This document shows positions 54,890 to 63,387 of a stretch of DNA of 64,000 nt, piece by piece (position 1 is the first letter of the stretch; the number at the start of each line of letters is the position of its first letter). The translations under genes and the position numbers were made by a program. Location of the stretch: assembly GCF_029625215.1 (NCBI RefSeq), contig NZ_CP121197.1:310001-374000 (forward strand), written 5' to 3'. The notes under the pieces are model-generated. The model was not told where the DNA came from and made no database searches. It worked only from the letters and a program-made list of their open reading frames with translations. The DNA is from Aurantibacillus circumpalustris. GTDB lineage: Bacteria; Bacteroidota; Bacteroidia; B-17B0; Aurantibacillaceae.

Positions 54890-55142
54890 GTTTTTTAAAA
54901 AACAGGTTAAAAAAATAAATGATCTCCGGCAATAAATTTGTCCTTTTTTTGGCCTTTTGGATCTTAAAAATTTTAGCGACTTTAGGCGTTCCTAAGGTTT
55001 TTAGTAAATCAGAAAAGGCTTCCCAGCTCCCATAATTTAAAATAAATTCAACTAATACTTCATCACTCATACTTTCGAGCTTGGTCTTATCGAAGTACCA
55101 AAACAATTGCTTATACTTTTTAATTAGAGTGCTTCTTGTCAT
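54867..55142 (-). CDS. Small partner protein of the AbiEii-like gene
   Basis: A 91-residue, basic, helical-looking protein (FWYFDKTKLESMSDEVLVEFILNY). Its 3' end overlaps the AbiEii-like start by 23 bp, so the pair is coupled. Similar short proteins are often found just upstream of AbiEii-like genes and are proposed antitoxin or partner proteins; the sequence matches no antitoxin I recognise. Possible DUF6922 relative, not confirmed. Confidence 0.5.
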   Translation of the reverse strand: MTRSTLIKKYKQLFWYFDKTKLESMSDEVLVEFILNYGSWEAFSDLLKTLGTPKVAKIFKIQKAKKRTNLLPEIIYFFNLFFKKHAPEYIK

Positions 55143-55371
55143 ACTATTCCATTAAAACAGATTAAGAACATTTAGCATTTCTCATGGCTTCGCCACCTCA
55201 GTCCCATTACTGAATTTTGAATGTTAAATGATGAAACGTCCATTCAACATTTCTCTTCTTATACCAACTATCAACTGCTCCTGCAAACTGCCTACTATTC
55301 ACTGCCTACCGCCCCTGCTAACTTGACCCCCTTCTCTTAGTGCTCCTTCGTGTTCTCCGTGTCTTAGTGGT

Positions 55372-55905
55372 TTACCGCGACCAAATCAACAAAGGATGCA
55401 TGCCAGGTTCTTTAATCTTCGCAATATCAAACTCACTGGAACCGTAGTGTACATACCTTATTTTTTTGTCTATCTTTTTTTCTGCTTTTTCTATTTGTTC
55501 TATTAAAAAGGTTTTGTTGAGATTGTCACCCACCAAAACCAGATCAATAATTTCTGTTGCTTGTCCCTTCGACATTTTGCCTACAAGGTAAACTTTTTCG
55601 AGGTCACCAATTCGTTGTAAAAGATAATCTACCACGTATTCCAAACCCGTCATTTTCATGATGATGCGGTTAATGTCAGGAAACAATGGATGCTTGGTAT
55701 TGACGCTAAATATTTTTTTATTGCCTTCGCTAGCGGAAGCCAGGAAGCCGGCTTTCTCAAACTTGTTTAATTCTAAACGAATGGCGTTGGTAGACTCTCC
55801 AAATTCTTCTTCTAAATTGCGTAAATAGGCGGTGTTCTTGCTGTTCAGAAAGAACTTCAGCAACAGCTTGACGCGCGTTTTAGAGGATATGAGGGTTTCA
55901 ATCAT
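55372..55905 (-). CDS. Winged-helix regulator with degenerate nucleotidyltransferase domain
   Basis: A 177-residue protein; the ATG at 55905 follows an in-frame TTG and is preferred. Residues 1-75 form a wHTH (SKTRVKLLLKFFLN, LEEEFGESTNAIRLELNKFEKAGFL). The C-terminal half looks like an MNT-type nucleotidyltransferase (VYLVGKMSKGQ, IDLVLVGD) but has lost the GS-x-x-R-G/D-x-D catalytic pattern. Such proteins are found at the start of Bacteroidota polysaccharide loci and are thought to regulate them. A 7-bp-armed palindrome lies just before its ATG, fitting autoregulation. Confidence 0.75.
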   Translation of the reverse strand: MIETLISSKTRVKLLLKFFLNSKNTAYLRNLEEEFGESTNAIRLELNKFEKAGFLASASEGNKKIFSVNTKHPLFPDINRIIMKMTGLEYVVDYLLQRIGDLEKVYLVGKMSKGQATEIIDLVLVGDNLNKTFLIEQIEKAEKKIDKKIRYVHYGSSEFDIAKIKEPGMHPLLIWSR

Positions 55906-55907
55906 GT

Positions 55908-55928
55908 TTGAGTAGTAAAAGTACTCAA
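55908..55928. promoter_or_regulatory. Palindrome upstream of wHTH gene
   Basis: TTGAGTA (55908-55914), seven spacer bases, TACTCAA (55922-55928): perfect 7-bp arms 2 bp before the regulator's ATG. Size and place fit an operator for the encoded wHTH protein. Confidence 0.45.
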
Positions 55929-56197
55929 TATATACAAACAAAGATGCGAAATTCTTTCAAAAAAGCAAAATATTATGGGTTTAATTTGAGGAAACCTTGC
56001 TTCGTTTTTAGCCACGAATTACGCTAATTTTCACTAAAGAGAAATTAAGCTTAGCAGTATTCATCAACCTCTATACCTTCCCATCACGACAAGTTATGGA
56101 ATGTTGGTATTTTAAATACCGCGACAAGGGAAAATTATGGTATTTTGTGTGGTAAAATTCGTGTTTGGAAAATCTTCAGTTTGAACAGAATCTATTT

Positions 56198-57220
56198 ATG
56201 AAATTACTTAATTCCATTTTACTTTACCTTTTATTTCTTTTTCTAGGGCTCCCCCTATTTTATTTTGTTTACAAGTTTGGTGACCCTGAACCCTTAGCCC
56301 ATGATTTTTTTCAATACTATTGGCTCTATAAAGATTTTGATGTCAGCCGAGTAATTGCGCCGCATAATATGCGATTGGTAGGTGCTTTTTTCGCGCACCT
56401 ATTCTACCAAGCAAATTTTTTTTACGATACCGCTACAGTCTTTGATAAATATGCTGCCTGGGGCTTTTTAAAACAAGTATATTTTAATGCCGTCTTTTTT
56501 AATTACTTATCTGTAGCGGCTACTTGTCTTGTTCTGTTTAGCATTTTAAAAAAACATTTCAAAGATTTTTTGTTTTCTTTCACGGGTTCATTACTTTATT
56601 TGTTAGGTTTTGGAACCTTGTTTTATGAATTAATGCCTTTAACGGATGCTTTTTCAATTCTGCTTTTTGCGATTGCTTTAAAAGCCTATCTTGACAAAAA
56701 ACCTTATATAATTATTCCCTTACTTCTTTTAGTTTTTCAGCGGGAATATATTTTGATTGCTGTTGGAACTTATGCGCTCATAGACTATCTCTATCACAAA
56801 GATTTTTATTTTCTCAAAATATTTATTGCTTGTTCTCTTTTTTTTCTCGTTCATGTTACTTTGCGTAAAACAGTTTTTTACACACCACACCTAGATTACC
56901 AGGCATCGGGAAATTATTTTTCTTCAAATTTATTTCATATAAATTATTCATTGACTTCTTATTTAAAACAATTAGCAATGACGCTTAATTTACTTTTTGT
57001 GTACCTAGGTATTGTTCTTTACAAAAAATTAAAAGGACTTTCGTTTGATGGATTTAGTCTTATAAAAATTTCAATTCTTTTTTTACAGATTAATGTCATT
57101 TGCCATTTAGCGGGGCATGGTAATAACTGCGGACGCTATTTTTATATGCTGACACCTTTAATTGTTTTCATGCTTATCAGAGAGATTTTTCCTTTGGTAC
57201 AAAGGGGTAAGAGTCTGTAA
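56198..57220 (+). CDS. Polytopic membrane protein, possibly GT-C-like
   Basis: A 340-residue protein with about eight hydrophobic segments; the ATG at 56198 is preferred over an in-frame TTG at 56165 because it directly precedes the first segment. An acidic loop with FGDPEPLAHDFFQYYW and later MRLVGAFFAHLFY recall GT-C first-loop organisation. No firm family. It is on the plus strand, just outside the minus-strand polysaccharide run, so it may act with it or alone. Confidence 0.5.
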   Translation: MKLLNSILLYLLFLFLGLPLFYFVYKFGDPEPLAHDFFQYYWLYKDFDVSRVIAPHNMRLVGAFFAHLFYQANFFYDTATVFDKYAAWGFLKQVYFNAVFFNYLSVAATCLVLFSILKKHFKDFLFSFTGSLLYLLGFGTLFYELMPLTDAFSILLFAIALKAYLDKKPYIIIPLLLLVFQREYILIAVGTYALIDYLYHKDFYFLKIFIACSLFFLVHVTLRKTVFYTPHLDYQASGNYFSSNLFHINYSLTSYLKQLAMTLNLLFVYLGIVLYKKLKGLSFDGFSLIKISILFLQINVICHLAGHGNNCGRYFYMLTPLIVFMLIREIFPLVQRGKSL

Positions 57221-57371
57221 ATCCTGTGACAAAAAACACCAGTGGCTTGATGAGCCAGCTTGTGTGTTGAGCCCGGCGTGGCCCGCTCGAGCGCCCAAAA
57301 ATAAGCAACCACGTTTTTGACTTAAATAATTATATGATTGAAAGCTGTAAAAAAATTTAGAGGCGTCACAA

Positions 57372-58169
57372 TTAATCTTTAATTCCAAGATCTCTCTTTC
57401 TTTTCACCTGACGCTCTTTCATATTAAAGCCTTCAATAAGCATGGCAAAGGCCAGAGCTATGTAAGCATAATTTTTGTTTAACTCCACATGTTCCGCTTC
57501 CGGCACACTAAAATTATAACAATCAATTAAACCTTCTGCTAGAAGTATACCGCCAATTGCTAATAAGAACGTCAATGCAATCATTTTTATGCCTTGATTT
57601 TTATTGATAAATTCCGAAACCCCTCCGCTAAATAAGATCATTAAAATCATACTGATTACAACCGCACCAATCATAATAAGTACAACGCCGCTTACGCCAA
57701 CGGCTGCCAGAATACTATCGAAACTAAATACAAAATCAATAATTATAATTTGTAGAATAATCGCATTAAAAGTTGTTTTACCTTTTCCTGTTTTGTATTC
57801 AGTTTCATCTTCATCAGTATAAATTTTTTCCATTATTTCTTGCCAGGTCTTCACTAAAAGAAAAACCCCTCCTGCAATGAGTATCAGGCTTTTTCCACTT
57901 ATGCCATAATCTCCCAAATAAAATAGTGCGTCCTTTAAACCGGCAATCCAACCAATAAACATTAAGAGAATACAGCGAACAACGAGAGCCAATACCAAAC
58001 CTAACGTGCGGGCGTTTTTTTGTTGATGAACAGGTAATTTATTTACAGCAATGGAAATAAATATAATGTTATCAATGCCAAGAATGATCTCCAAAATAGA
58101 TAAAGTAATTAAGCCAATAAATCCTTCAAGTGAAAATAATACGGCAAAATCCGAAGACCAAGTGTGCAT
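57372..58169 (-). CDS. TerC-family integral membrane protein
   Basis: A 265-residue protein with seven or so segments; the ATG at 58169 is preferred over a TTG at 58199. LEIILGIDNIIFISI and VDFVFSFDSILAAVG hold the family's paired acidic residues in membrane segments. TerC proteins are linked to tellurite resistance and to metal (Mn) export. A palindrome-promoter region separates it from the divergent PadR operon. Confidence 0.92.
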   Translation of the reverse strand: MHTWSSDFAVLFSLEGFIGLITLSILEIILGIDNIIFISIAVNKLPVHQQKNARTLGLVLALVVRCILLMFIGWIAGLKDALFYLGDYGISGKSLILIAGGVFLLVKTWQEIMEKIYTDEDETEYKTGKGKTTFNAIILQIIIIDFVFSFDSILAAVGVSGVVLIMIGAVVISMILMILFSGGVSEFINKNQGIKMIALTFLLAIGGILLAEGLIDCYNFSVPEAEHVELNKNYAYIALAFAMLIEGFNMKERQVKRKRDLGIKD

Positions 58170-58266
58170 TTTTAATAAATTATCGTACAAAGATACCAAA
58201 TTATTGAAATCGCTCGAAAAATATTCATATTGATAATCAATAAGTTAACTTGCTTACTGAAAATAT

Positions 58267-58311
58267 TTAGTACTATGCCTTACATAGTACTAATAAAATA
58301 ACGTATGTTTG
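58267..58311 (+). promoter_or_regulatory. Perfect palindrome and promoter of PadR-PspC operon
   Basis: TTAGTACTATG (58267-58277), spacer CCTTA, CATAGTACTAA (58283-58293): perfect 11-bp arms. Ten bp later TATGTTTG (58304-58311) matches the -7 consensus TAnnTTTG exactly; the palindrome would cover the -33 region. The operon encodes a PadR regulator, so this is a likely PadR operator. Confidence 0.65.
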
Positions 58312-58386
58312 CATCGCATAATAGCTACAATTAAAAAGTACCATAAATAAAAATTACAAAATAAAAAATAACATTAAAAACAAATC

Positions 58387-58752
58387 ATGAAAACACACAT
58401 CACACTTTTAAAGTTCAGCTTAATACTAAGTTTGCTCTTTACAACCTTCGTTGCATTTTCGCATACCGACCCAAGTAAAAAAACGGTTACTGAAGAAACT
58501 GAAAAAACCATTCGCAGTTATTTTAAATTTCCACAGGTATTGTTACCAAGTTACGAAACCAAATCTGTTCAGTTAAATAAAATAGAAGTTCTTTTTACCA
58601 CAGACAAAACCGGGAAAGTGAATTTTGTAATGGCTAAAACACTTAATAAAGAACTTAAACAAGAAATAGAAAAACAGTTTTCGAATTTGCATTTGAATAA
58701 ATTAAAACAAAATGTAGTGCACAGCGTAACTCTGAATTTTAAAACTCTATAG
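58387..58752 (+). CDS. Small secreted protein
   Basis: A 121-residue protein with a signal peptide (MKTHITLLKFSLILSLLFTT) and a small beta-rich domain (YFKFPQVLLPS, VLFTTDKTGKVNF) reminiscent of TonB-C-like energy-transducer folds, without a membrane anchor or Pro-rich linker. First gene of the PadR-PspC transcript and 75 bp downstream of the -7 box. Function unknown. Confidence 0.55.
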   Translation: MKTHITLLKFSLILSLLFTTFVAFSHTDPSKKTVTEETEKTIRSYFKFPQVLLPSYETKSVQLNKIEVLFTTDKTGKVNFVMAKTLNKELKQEIEKQFSNLHLNKLKQNVVHSVTLNFKTL

Positions 58753-58759
58753 AACCTCC

Positions 58760-58803
58760 CTTATCGCTCGCCACTTATCACTCGCCACTTATCACTTATC
58801 ACT
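58760..58803. repeat. Short tandem repeat
   Basis: CTTATCGCT, CGCCACTTATCACT, CGCCACTTATCACT, TATCACT units in a row between two co-oriented genes. It looks like slippage-derived intergenic sequence. Confidence 0.6.
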
Positions 58804-58816
58804 AAATAAAGTAAAC

Positions 58817-59194
58817 ATGTCAAACACAGAGAACACATCTAAAACAGAAAGCGCAAATGAGAGGGCTGGTGCTCAGGCTCAAATGCGAAAAGGTGTTCTT
58901 GAACTCTGCATACTTTCTATCTTATCGCAAGGCGATGCTTATCCAACTGAAATTATTGAGAAGCTAAGAGATACCAAGCTAGTAGTTGTTGAAGGAACAC
59001 TCTACCCATTGTTAACCCGGTTAAAAAATACGGGACTACTCGGCTACCGCTGGGAAGAGAGTACAAGCGGTCCGCCACGCAAGTACTATAAACTCACCGA
59101 AATTGGCGAACAATATTTAAAAGAACTTCAACTCTCGTGGCAAGAACTGGTTGATGCCGTGAATAAAACAATTGAACTGGGAAAGAAGTTTTGA
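58817..59194 (+). CDS. PadR-family transcriptional regulator
   Basis: A 125-residue wHTH protein: QMRKGVLELCILSILSQGDAYP, EIIEKLRD, EGTLYPLLTRLKNTGLL, GPPRKYYKLTEIGEQYL are all PadR signature positions. It is a repressor in described systems and often sits just upstream of a PspC gene, which it controls. Stop is 57 bp before the pspC-domain start. Confidence 0.93.
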   Translation: MSNTENTSKTESANERAGAQAQMRKGVLELCILSILSQGDAYPTEIIEKLRDTKLVVVEGTLYPLLTRLKNTGLLGYRWEESTSGPPRKYYKLTEIGEQYLKELQLSWQELVDAVNKTIELGKKF

Positions 59195-59251
59195 AGTGAG
59201 CTATGCTCTACTTCAGAAAAAAATTTAAAAAAACACTAAAAAAACATTACA

Positions 59252-61114
59252 ATGAACAAGACAGTCACAATAAATATAAGCGGTATCATTTTCCATATTG
59301 AAGAAGATGCGTACGATAGTTTAAGTAAATACCTTTCCACTATCAAAGGTTATTTTAGTAAAACCGACGGCGGCAACGAGATTATGAGCGACATTGAAGC
59401 GCGTATTGCCGAATTGTTACAAGCAAAAATTAATGTTTCAAAACAAGTCATTTTGATGGCAGATGTGGAACATGTAATGAATGTGATGGGCAAGCCTGAA
59501 GAGTTTGCTGGTGAAGAAAACAATTCAGAAAGTAATTCGAACGACGAACAAACTGAATACACACAAGAAAAAATAAAACGTAGATTGTTCCGCGATCCTG
59601 ATGAAAAAGCCATTGGCGGCGTTTGTAGCGGATTAGCGGCCTACTTCGATATTGATATTGTGTGGGTACGCTTAGCAATGTTTTTACTCGTATTTTTTGG
59701 CGGCGTGAGTTTGTGGGTTTATATTATTCTTTGGATTGTAATTCCTGAAGCTAAAACAACTGCTGACCGTTTAGCCATGCGTGGCGAATCTGCCAACATC
59801 AACACCATTTATAAATCGTTTAAAGATGAGGCAGAAGATGTAAAAAGCAGAATGAATAAATACGGAAGGGAGTTTAAAAATGAAGCGGAGCAAATGCGTG
59901 ATAAAATGAAAGGCCAAGGCAAGGAGTTTAGAAATCAAGGTCAGGCTTATTCTGAGAGTGTGCGTTCAAACATCGGCTCTGCCTTAAACACCATCTTTAA
60001 TATTGCAGGACGCTTGTTTGGTCTTTTCTTAATTTTTATTGGTGGCATTTTATTATTCGGATACCTCGCTGGTTTATTTGGCATATCTGTTTTAAATTCT
60101 AATGACCAAATTATACATTGGAGAAGAGTTATTTTTGATTCCTCATCAGAATATGTACTAGCAATCATAGCCTTTATCATTGTTGCCGGAATCCCTGTAA
60201 TGATGCTCGTTTACGGCGGTGTAAAATTATTATTCAAAATTCATTACAGTAACCGCTGGTTAAACATAGCACTTGGAATTATTTGGACGCTTGGAATTAT
60301 TTTAGGTTTTTATGTAACCGTTTCTACCGTAAAACAATTTAGCGAAAATGCTCGTTCAAAGGAAACGTATACGCTTCATGACATTGGAGACACTCTAATA
60401 ATAAAGATGAATCCGGGAAACAAAAATCTTAAGGGCTTTAATTTTGACAATTACGACGACATAGAAAACTTTCTTTCTAAAAACCATAGCGGTTATTTCT
60501 TTGGTGAAAACAACAAAAATTTAAGTGTTATAGGCTTTGCTGGTCTTAATGTAACAGAAAGCAATTCTGACAGCGTGGAAATGATAATAACCCGTAGTGC
60601 CCGAGACAATACGAAAAGAGGCGCGAATGAAAATGCGAAATCTATCGATTATTCTTTTAGTCAGGATAAAAACATTCTCTCCTTTGATCAAATCTTTACT
60701 GTAATGGAAGGATCTAGATTTCGTGCGCAAGAAGTGGATATTAAAATTAAATTGCCAAAAGGAAAGGTGGTTTATTTTGACAAAAGCACAAAATATTTAC
60801 TCGATGATATTGACAACACAAGCAATACATGGGATGGCCGAATGATTTCTCGTCGTTGGAAGATGACTGAAAAAGGATTAGAGTGTATTGATTGCAAAGG
60901 TTTAGATACGGATGATGACGAAGAAGACGAACACTCTTCGCGCAAAAAAAGAAGAGGAAGAAAATCAGATAAAGTTGTCATCAATAAAGATGGAATTGAA
61001 GTGAATGGCAATCATACAGAAATTAAAATTGACGAAGATGGCATCCGTATAAAAACACCGGACGAAAACATAGAACTGGAAAAAGACAAAAAAGTAGAAA
61101 AAAATAAAAAGTAA
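59252..61114 (+). CDS. PspC-domain membrane protein
   Basis: A 620-residue protein. Residues 1-85 form an N-terminal cytoplasmic domain; 110-170 is the PspC domain (RRLFRDPDEKAIGGVCSGLAAYF with a membrane segment). A charged, coiled-coil-like linker (about 185-230) and three further membrane segments follow, then a C-terminal DUF2807-like beta-rich region ending in a long Lys/Asp/Glu-rich tail. PspC proteins take part in envelope-stress responses. Likely controlled by the adjacent PadR regulator. A good terminator ends the transcript. Confidence 0.85.
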   Translation: MNKTVTINISGIIFHIEEDAYDSLSKYLSTIKGYFSKTDGGNEIMSDIEARIAELLQAKINVSKQVILMADVEHVMNVMGKPEEFAGEENNSESNSNDEQTEYTQEKIKRRLFRDPDEKAIGGVCSGLAAYFDIDIVWVRLAMFLLVFFGGVSLWVYIILWIVIPEAKTTADRLAMRGESANINTIYKSFKDEAEDVKSRMNKYGREFKNEAEQMRDKMKGQGKEFRNQGQAYSESVRSNIGSALNTIFNIAGRLFGLFLIFIGGILLFGYLAGLFGISVLNSNDQIIHWRRVIFDSSSEYVLAIIAFIIVAGIPVMMLVYGGVKLLFKIHYSNRWLNIALGIIWTLGIILGFYVTVSTVKQFSENARSKETYTLHDIGDTLIIKMNPGNKNLKGFNFDNYDDIENFLSKNHSGYFFGENNKNLSVIGFAGLNVTESNSDSVEMIITRSARDNTKRGANENAKSIDYSFSQDKNILSFDQIFTVMEGSRFRAQEVDIKIKLPKGKVVYFDKSTKYLLDDIDNTSNTWDGRMISRRWKMTEKGLECIDCKGLDTDDDEEDEHSSRKKRRGRKSDKVVINKDGIEVNGNHTEIKIDEDGIRIKTPDENIELEKDKKVEKNKK

Positions 61115-61184
61115 GTGTAACCTTTTTCAATTCGAAACCGTCTTATTAACTAAACACACTAAAGGCAGTTTTTTCATGTCCCCG

Positions 61185-61223
61185 AACCGCGATCCTAGCT
61201 GCAAATTGGATCGCGGTTTTTTT
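61185..61223 (+). terminator. Rho-independent terminator of PadR-PspC operon
   Basis: A perfect 11-bp stem AACCGCGATCC (61185-61195)/GGATCGCGGTT (61208-61218) followed by a T7 run (61217-61223), 70 bp after the pspC stop. Confidence 0.88.
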
Positions 61224-61282
61224 ATATAAATGAAAAAAAATCAATGAGAAACTAAGAAAAATTCTTAGAATGGTTTTTGTTT

Positions 61283-61490
61283 GGGCGTGCCCTCTTGAAG
61301 TGAAAGGTCGTCTAAAACCTCTCACTGCCTTTCACTCCAAGGGGTCGGCCTGTTCGTTATAGCCGCCTTCCAAAACTTAAGAGTGGCAAGAACGCGCGTG
61401 CGGGGTCTTTGTTCCAAAGCCTCCGTCGCTTTGCCACTCTAAAGCCTTGTTGCGCCGGGCTGCCTCTTCCAGGCCTCACGCAGCCCCTCG
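61283..61490. repeat. GC-rich structured intergenic element
   Basis: A block markedly richer in G+C than its surroundings with three stems: CTTGAAGTGAAAGG/CCTTTCACTCCAAG (61294-61307, 61328-61341; 13 of 14), AGAGTGGCAA/TTGCCACTCT (61380-61389, 61431-61440; perfect), GGGCTGC/GCAGCCC (61457-61463, 61480-61486). It opens with GGGCGTGCCC (61283-61292). No ORF. Related GGGCGTGCCC...GGTCGG sequences occur between genes in other Bacteroidota to my recollection, which favours an interspersed repeat, but a structured RNA is not excluded. The rest of the 505-bp gap holds the operon terminator and a CTCCGTGTTGAA-type repeat. Confidence 0.6.
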
Positions 61491-61619
61491 GTAATTGAAC
61501 AGCCGTGAAATTACTACTACCTTAAAACCGTGCAGTAGAAAAAGAAAACTTCCTCCCTGCCACCGTGTCTCAGTCTCTCCGTGTTGAATTCGAAGGGCAG
61601 AATTTACATTCGCGGGCTG

Positions 61620-62093
61620 CTATTCATGATGATACTTCTCGCCTTTTAAAATCGTATAAGCCCGGTAAAGTTGCTCAACAAAAAATAAACGAATCATTTG
61701 GTGCGAAAAAGTCATTTTAGAAAAAGATAATTTAAAATTAGCGCGTTCATAAATCTTGCTATCAAAGCCAAAAGGACCACCAATTAAGAACACTAAGCGT
61801 TTTGTCGAAGCATTTTGTTTTTGTGCGATAAATTTAGAAAAATCCATTGAAGAGTATTCTTTGCCCTTATCATCCAGTAAAATAAGGAAATCTTCAGGTG
61901 AAATATGATTAAATATTAGCTTTGCTTCTTCATTTTTTTGTTCATTAAAGCTTCTCTGTCGCACCGTTTTTGGCACATTAATTGTTGTAATATCAAGCGT
62001 AGCATAGTTTTTAAGTCTTTTAATATAAGCATCAATGCCTTCCATAAGGTAACTATCTTGTGTTTTGTCGATTTGAAGTAATGTAATACGCAT
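61620..62093 (-). CDS. rlmH: 23S rRNA pseudouridine-1915 N3-methyltransferase
   Basis: Methylates pseudouridine 1915 of 23S rRNA using SAM. ATG at 62093 gives 157 residues, matching RlmH (155-159). SAM-binding VFLIGGPFGF, C-terminal SKMTFSHQMIR, EQLYRAYTI and the terminal GEKYHH are diagnostic. It diverges from the DUF4783-nadC pair, its usual neighbourhood in the phylum. Confidence 0.96.
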   Translation of the reverse strand: MRITLLQIDKTQDSYLMEGIDAYIKRLKNYATLDITTINVPKTVRQRSFNEQKNEEAKLIFNHISPEDFLILLDDKGKEYSSMDFSKFIAQKQNASTKRLVFLIGGPFGFDSKIYERANFKLSFSKMTFSHQMIRLFFVEQLYRAYTILKGEKYHHE

Positions 62094-62136
62094 GCGATAA
62101 AATTGCAAAAATTAATTAAATTTGTACTAATATATA

Positions 62137-62511
62137 ATGAAACTGTTAATTGTCATATCTTCTTTGTTTTTCGGATTGTTTATTTCGGGGACTGAATTAA
62201 CTGAAGAAATTGTTTCTGCTTTAAAACAAGGCAAGTCTGCAGAACTCGTAAAATATTTTGAAGAGAAAGTTTCAATCAAATTAATTAATCAAGAAGATGT
62301 TTTAAGCAAGTCACAAGCCGAAGCCAACTTAATTTATTTTTTCGAAAAACACCCCGTAAAAAGTTTTTCTGGAACACACACAAGTACTGTCAATAATAGT
62401 CAACAATACATTACCGGTACTCTTGAAACCTCCAATGGAAAATTTCGTGTGTCAATTTTAATAAGACGAAATTTAATCTCACAATTCCGAATCGAAAACG
62501 ATAATGACTGA
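62137..62511 (+). CDS. DUF4783 secreted protein
   Basis: A 124-residue exported protein (signal peptide MKLLIVISSLFFGLFI), whose mature part (EIVSALKQGKSAELVKYFEEKV, ANLIYFFEKHPVKSF) matches the DUF4783 family that is found beside nadC and rlmH in Bacteroidota. A TAAATTTG (62117-62124) -7-like box lies 12 bp before the ATG, giving a nearly leaderless transcript. Overlaps nadC by 8 bp. Confidence 0.85.
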   Translation: MKLLIVISSLFFGLFISGTELTEEIVSALKQGKSAELVKYFEEKVSIKLINQEDVLSKSQAEANLIYFFEKHPVKSFSGTHTSTVNNSQQYITGTLETSNGKFRVSILIRRNLISQFRIENDND

Positions 62512-63373
62512 TTTCGTTAAACGCAACAAAAAACATTTCAATTTCAAACAATTTATTTCAAACGCTTTTAAAGAAGATGTTGGAGATGGTGATCATACCA
62601 GTCTTTCCACCATTCCTAAAAATCATAGAGGCAAAATGCAACTTCTTGCCAAAGAAGATGGGATTATTGCCGGAATTGAAGCGGCTCAGATTATTTTTAA
62701 GCAAATAGATAAAGGCTCAAAACTTAAAACGTTTTTTAAAGACGGAGCAGCAATAAAAAAGGGCGATGTTGTTTTAATCGTTGAAGGAAATACACAAAAG
62801 ATGCTTACTGCTGAACGTTTGGTTTTAAACATTATGCAACGCATGAGCGGTATTGCCACAAAAACGGCTCATTTACAAGATTTGTGTCGAGGTACAAAAA
62901 CTCAGGTGATTGATACGCGCAAAACAACTCCAGGATTTCGCTTTTTTGAAAAATGGGCAGTTCTTATCGGTGGCGGCGGAAATCACCGCTATGGTTTGTA
63001 TGACATGATTTTGATTAAAGACAATCACATCGATTTTGCTGGCGGAATTGAAAAGGCAATTGATTCAGCCAATCGTTACTTAAAGTCCAAGCGCAAAAAA
63101 TTAAACATTGAAGTAGAAACGCGTTCACTCGAAGATGTAAACTTTGTTTTGAAACATGGAGGCGTGCAACGCATCATGCTAGATAATTATACGCCGCAAC
63201 AAACGCTTGCTGCCGTTAAATTAATTAATGGAAAATTCGAAGTTGAATCTTCGGGCGGCATTACAGAAAAAAACATTCAATCGTACGCAAAATGTGGCGT
63301 TGATTTTATTTCTATTGGTGCACTTACCCATCATGTAAAAGGACTCGATCTGAGTTTGAAAGCGGTAAAGTAA
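62504..63373 (+). CDS. nadC: Nicotinate-nucleotide pyrophosphorylase (carboxylating)
   Basis: Makes nicotinate mononucleotide from quinolinate and PRPP in NAD synthesis. 289 residues with the QPRTase signatures DTRKTTPGFR, GGGGNHRYGLYDMILIKDNH, and ESSGGI. Length and order are standard. Its start overlaps the DUF4783 stop, so it is coupled. Confidence 0.96.
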   Translation: MTDFVKRNKKHFNFKQFISNAFKEDVGDGDHTSLSTIPKNHRGKMQLLAKEDGIIAGIEAAQIIFKQIDKGSKLKTFFKDGAAIKKGDVVLIVEGNTQKMLTAERLVLNIMQRMSGIATKTAHLQDLCRGTKTQVIDTRKTTPGFRFFEKWAVLIGGGGNHRYGLYDMILIKDNHIDFAGGIEKAIDSANRYLKSKRKKLNIEVETRSLEDVNFVLKHGGVQRIMLDNYTPQQTLAAVKLINGKFEVESSGGITEKNIQSYAKCGVDFISIGALTHHVKGLDLSLKAVK

Positions 63374-63387
63374 TTCTATTTTCAAAA

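Noticed and set aside
55143-55371. Possible small RNA between the AbiEii partner and the wHTH gene
   Set aside because: It contains only low-complexity intergenic repeats such as ACTGCC(TACT)-type and CTTCGTGTTCTCCGTGTC units, with no stable stem.
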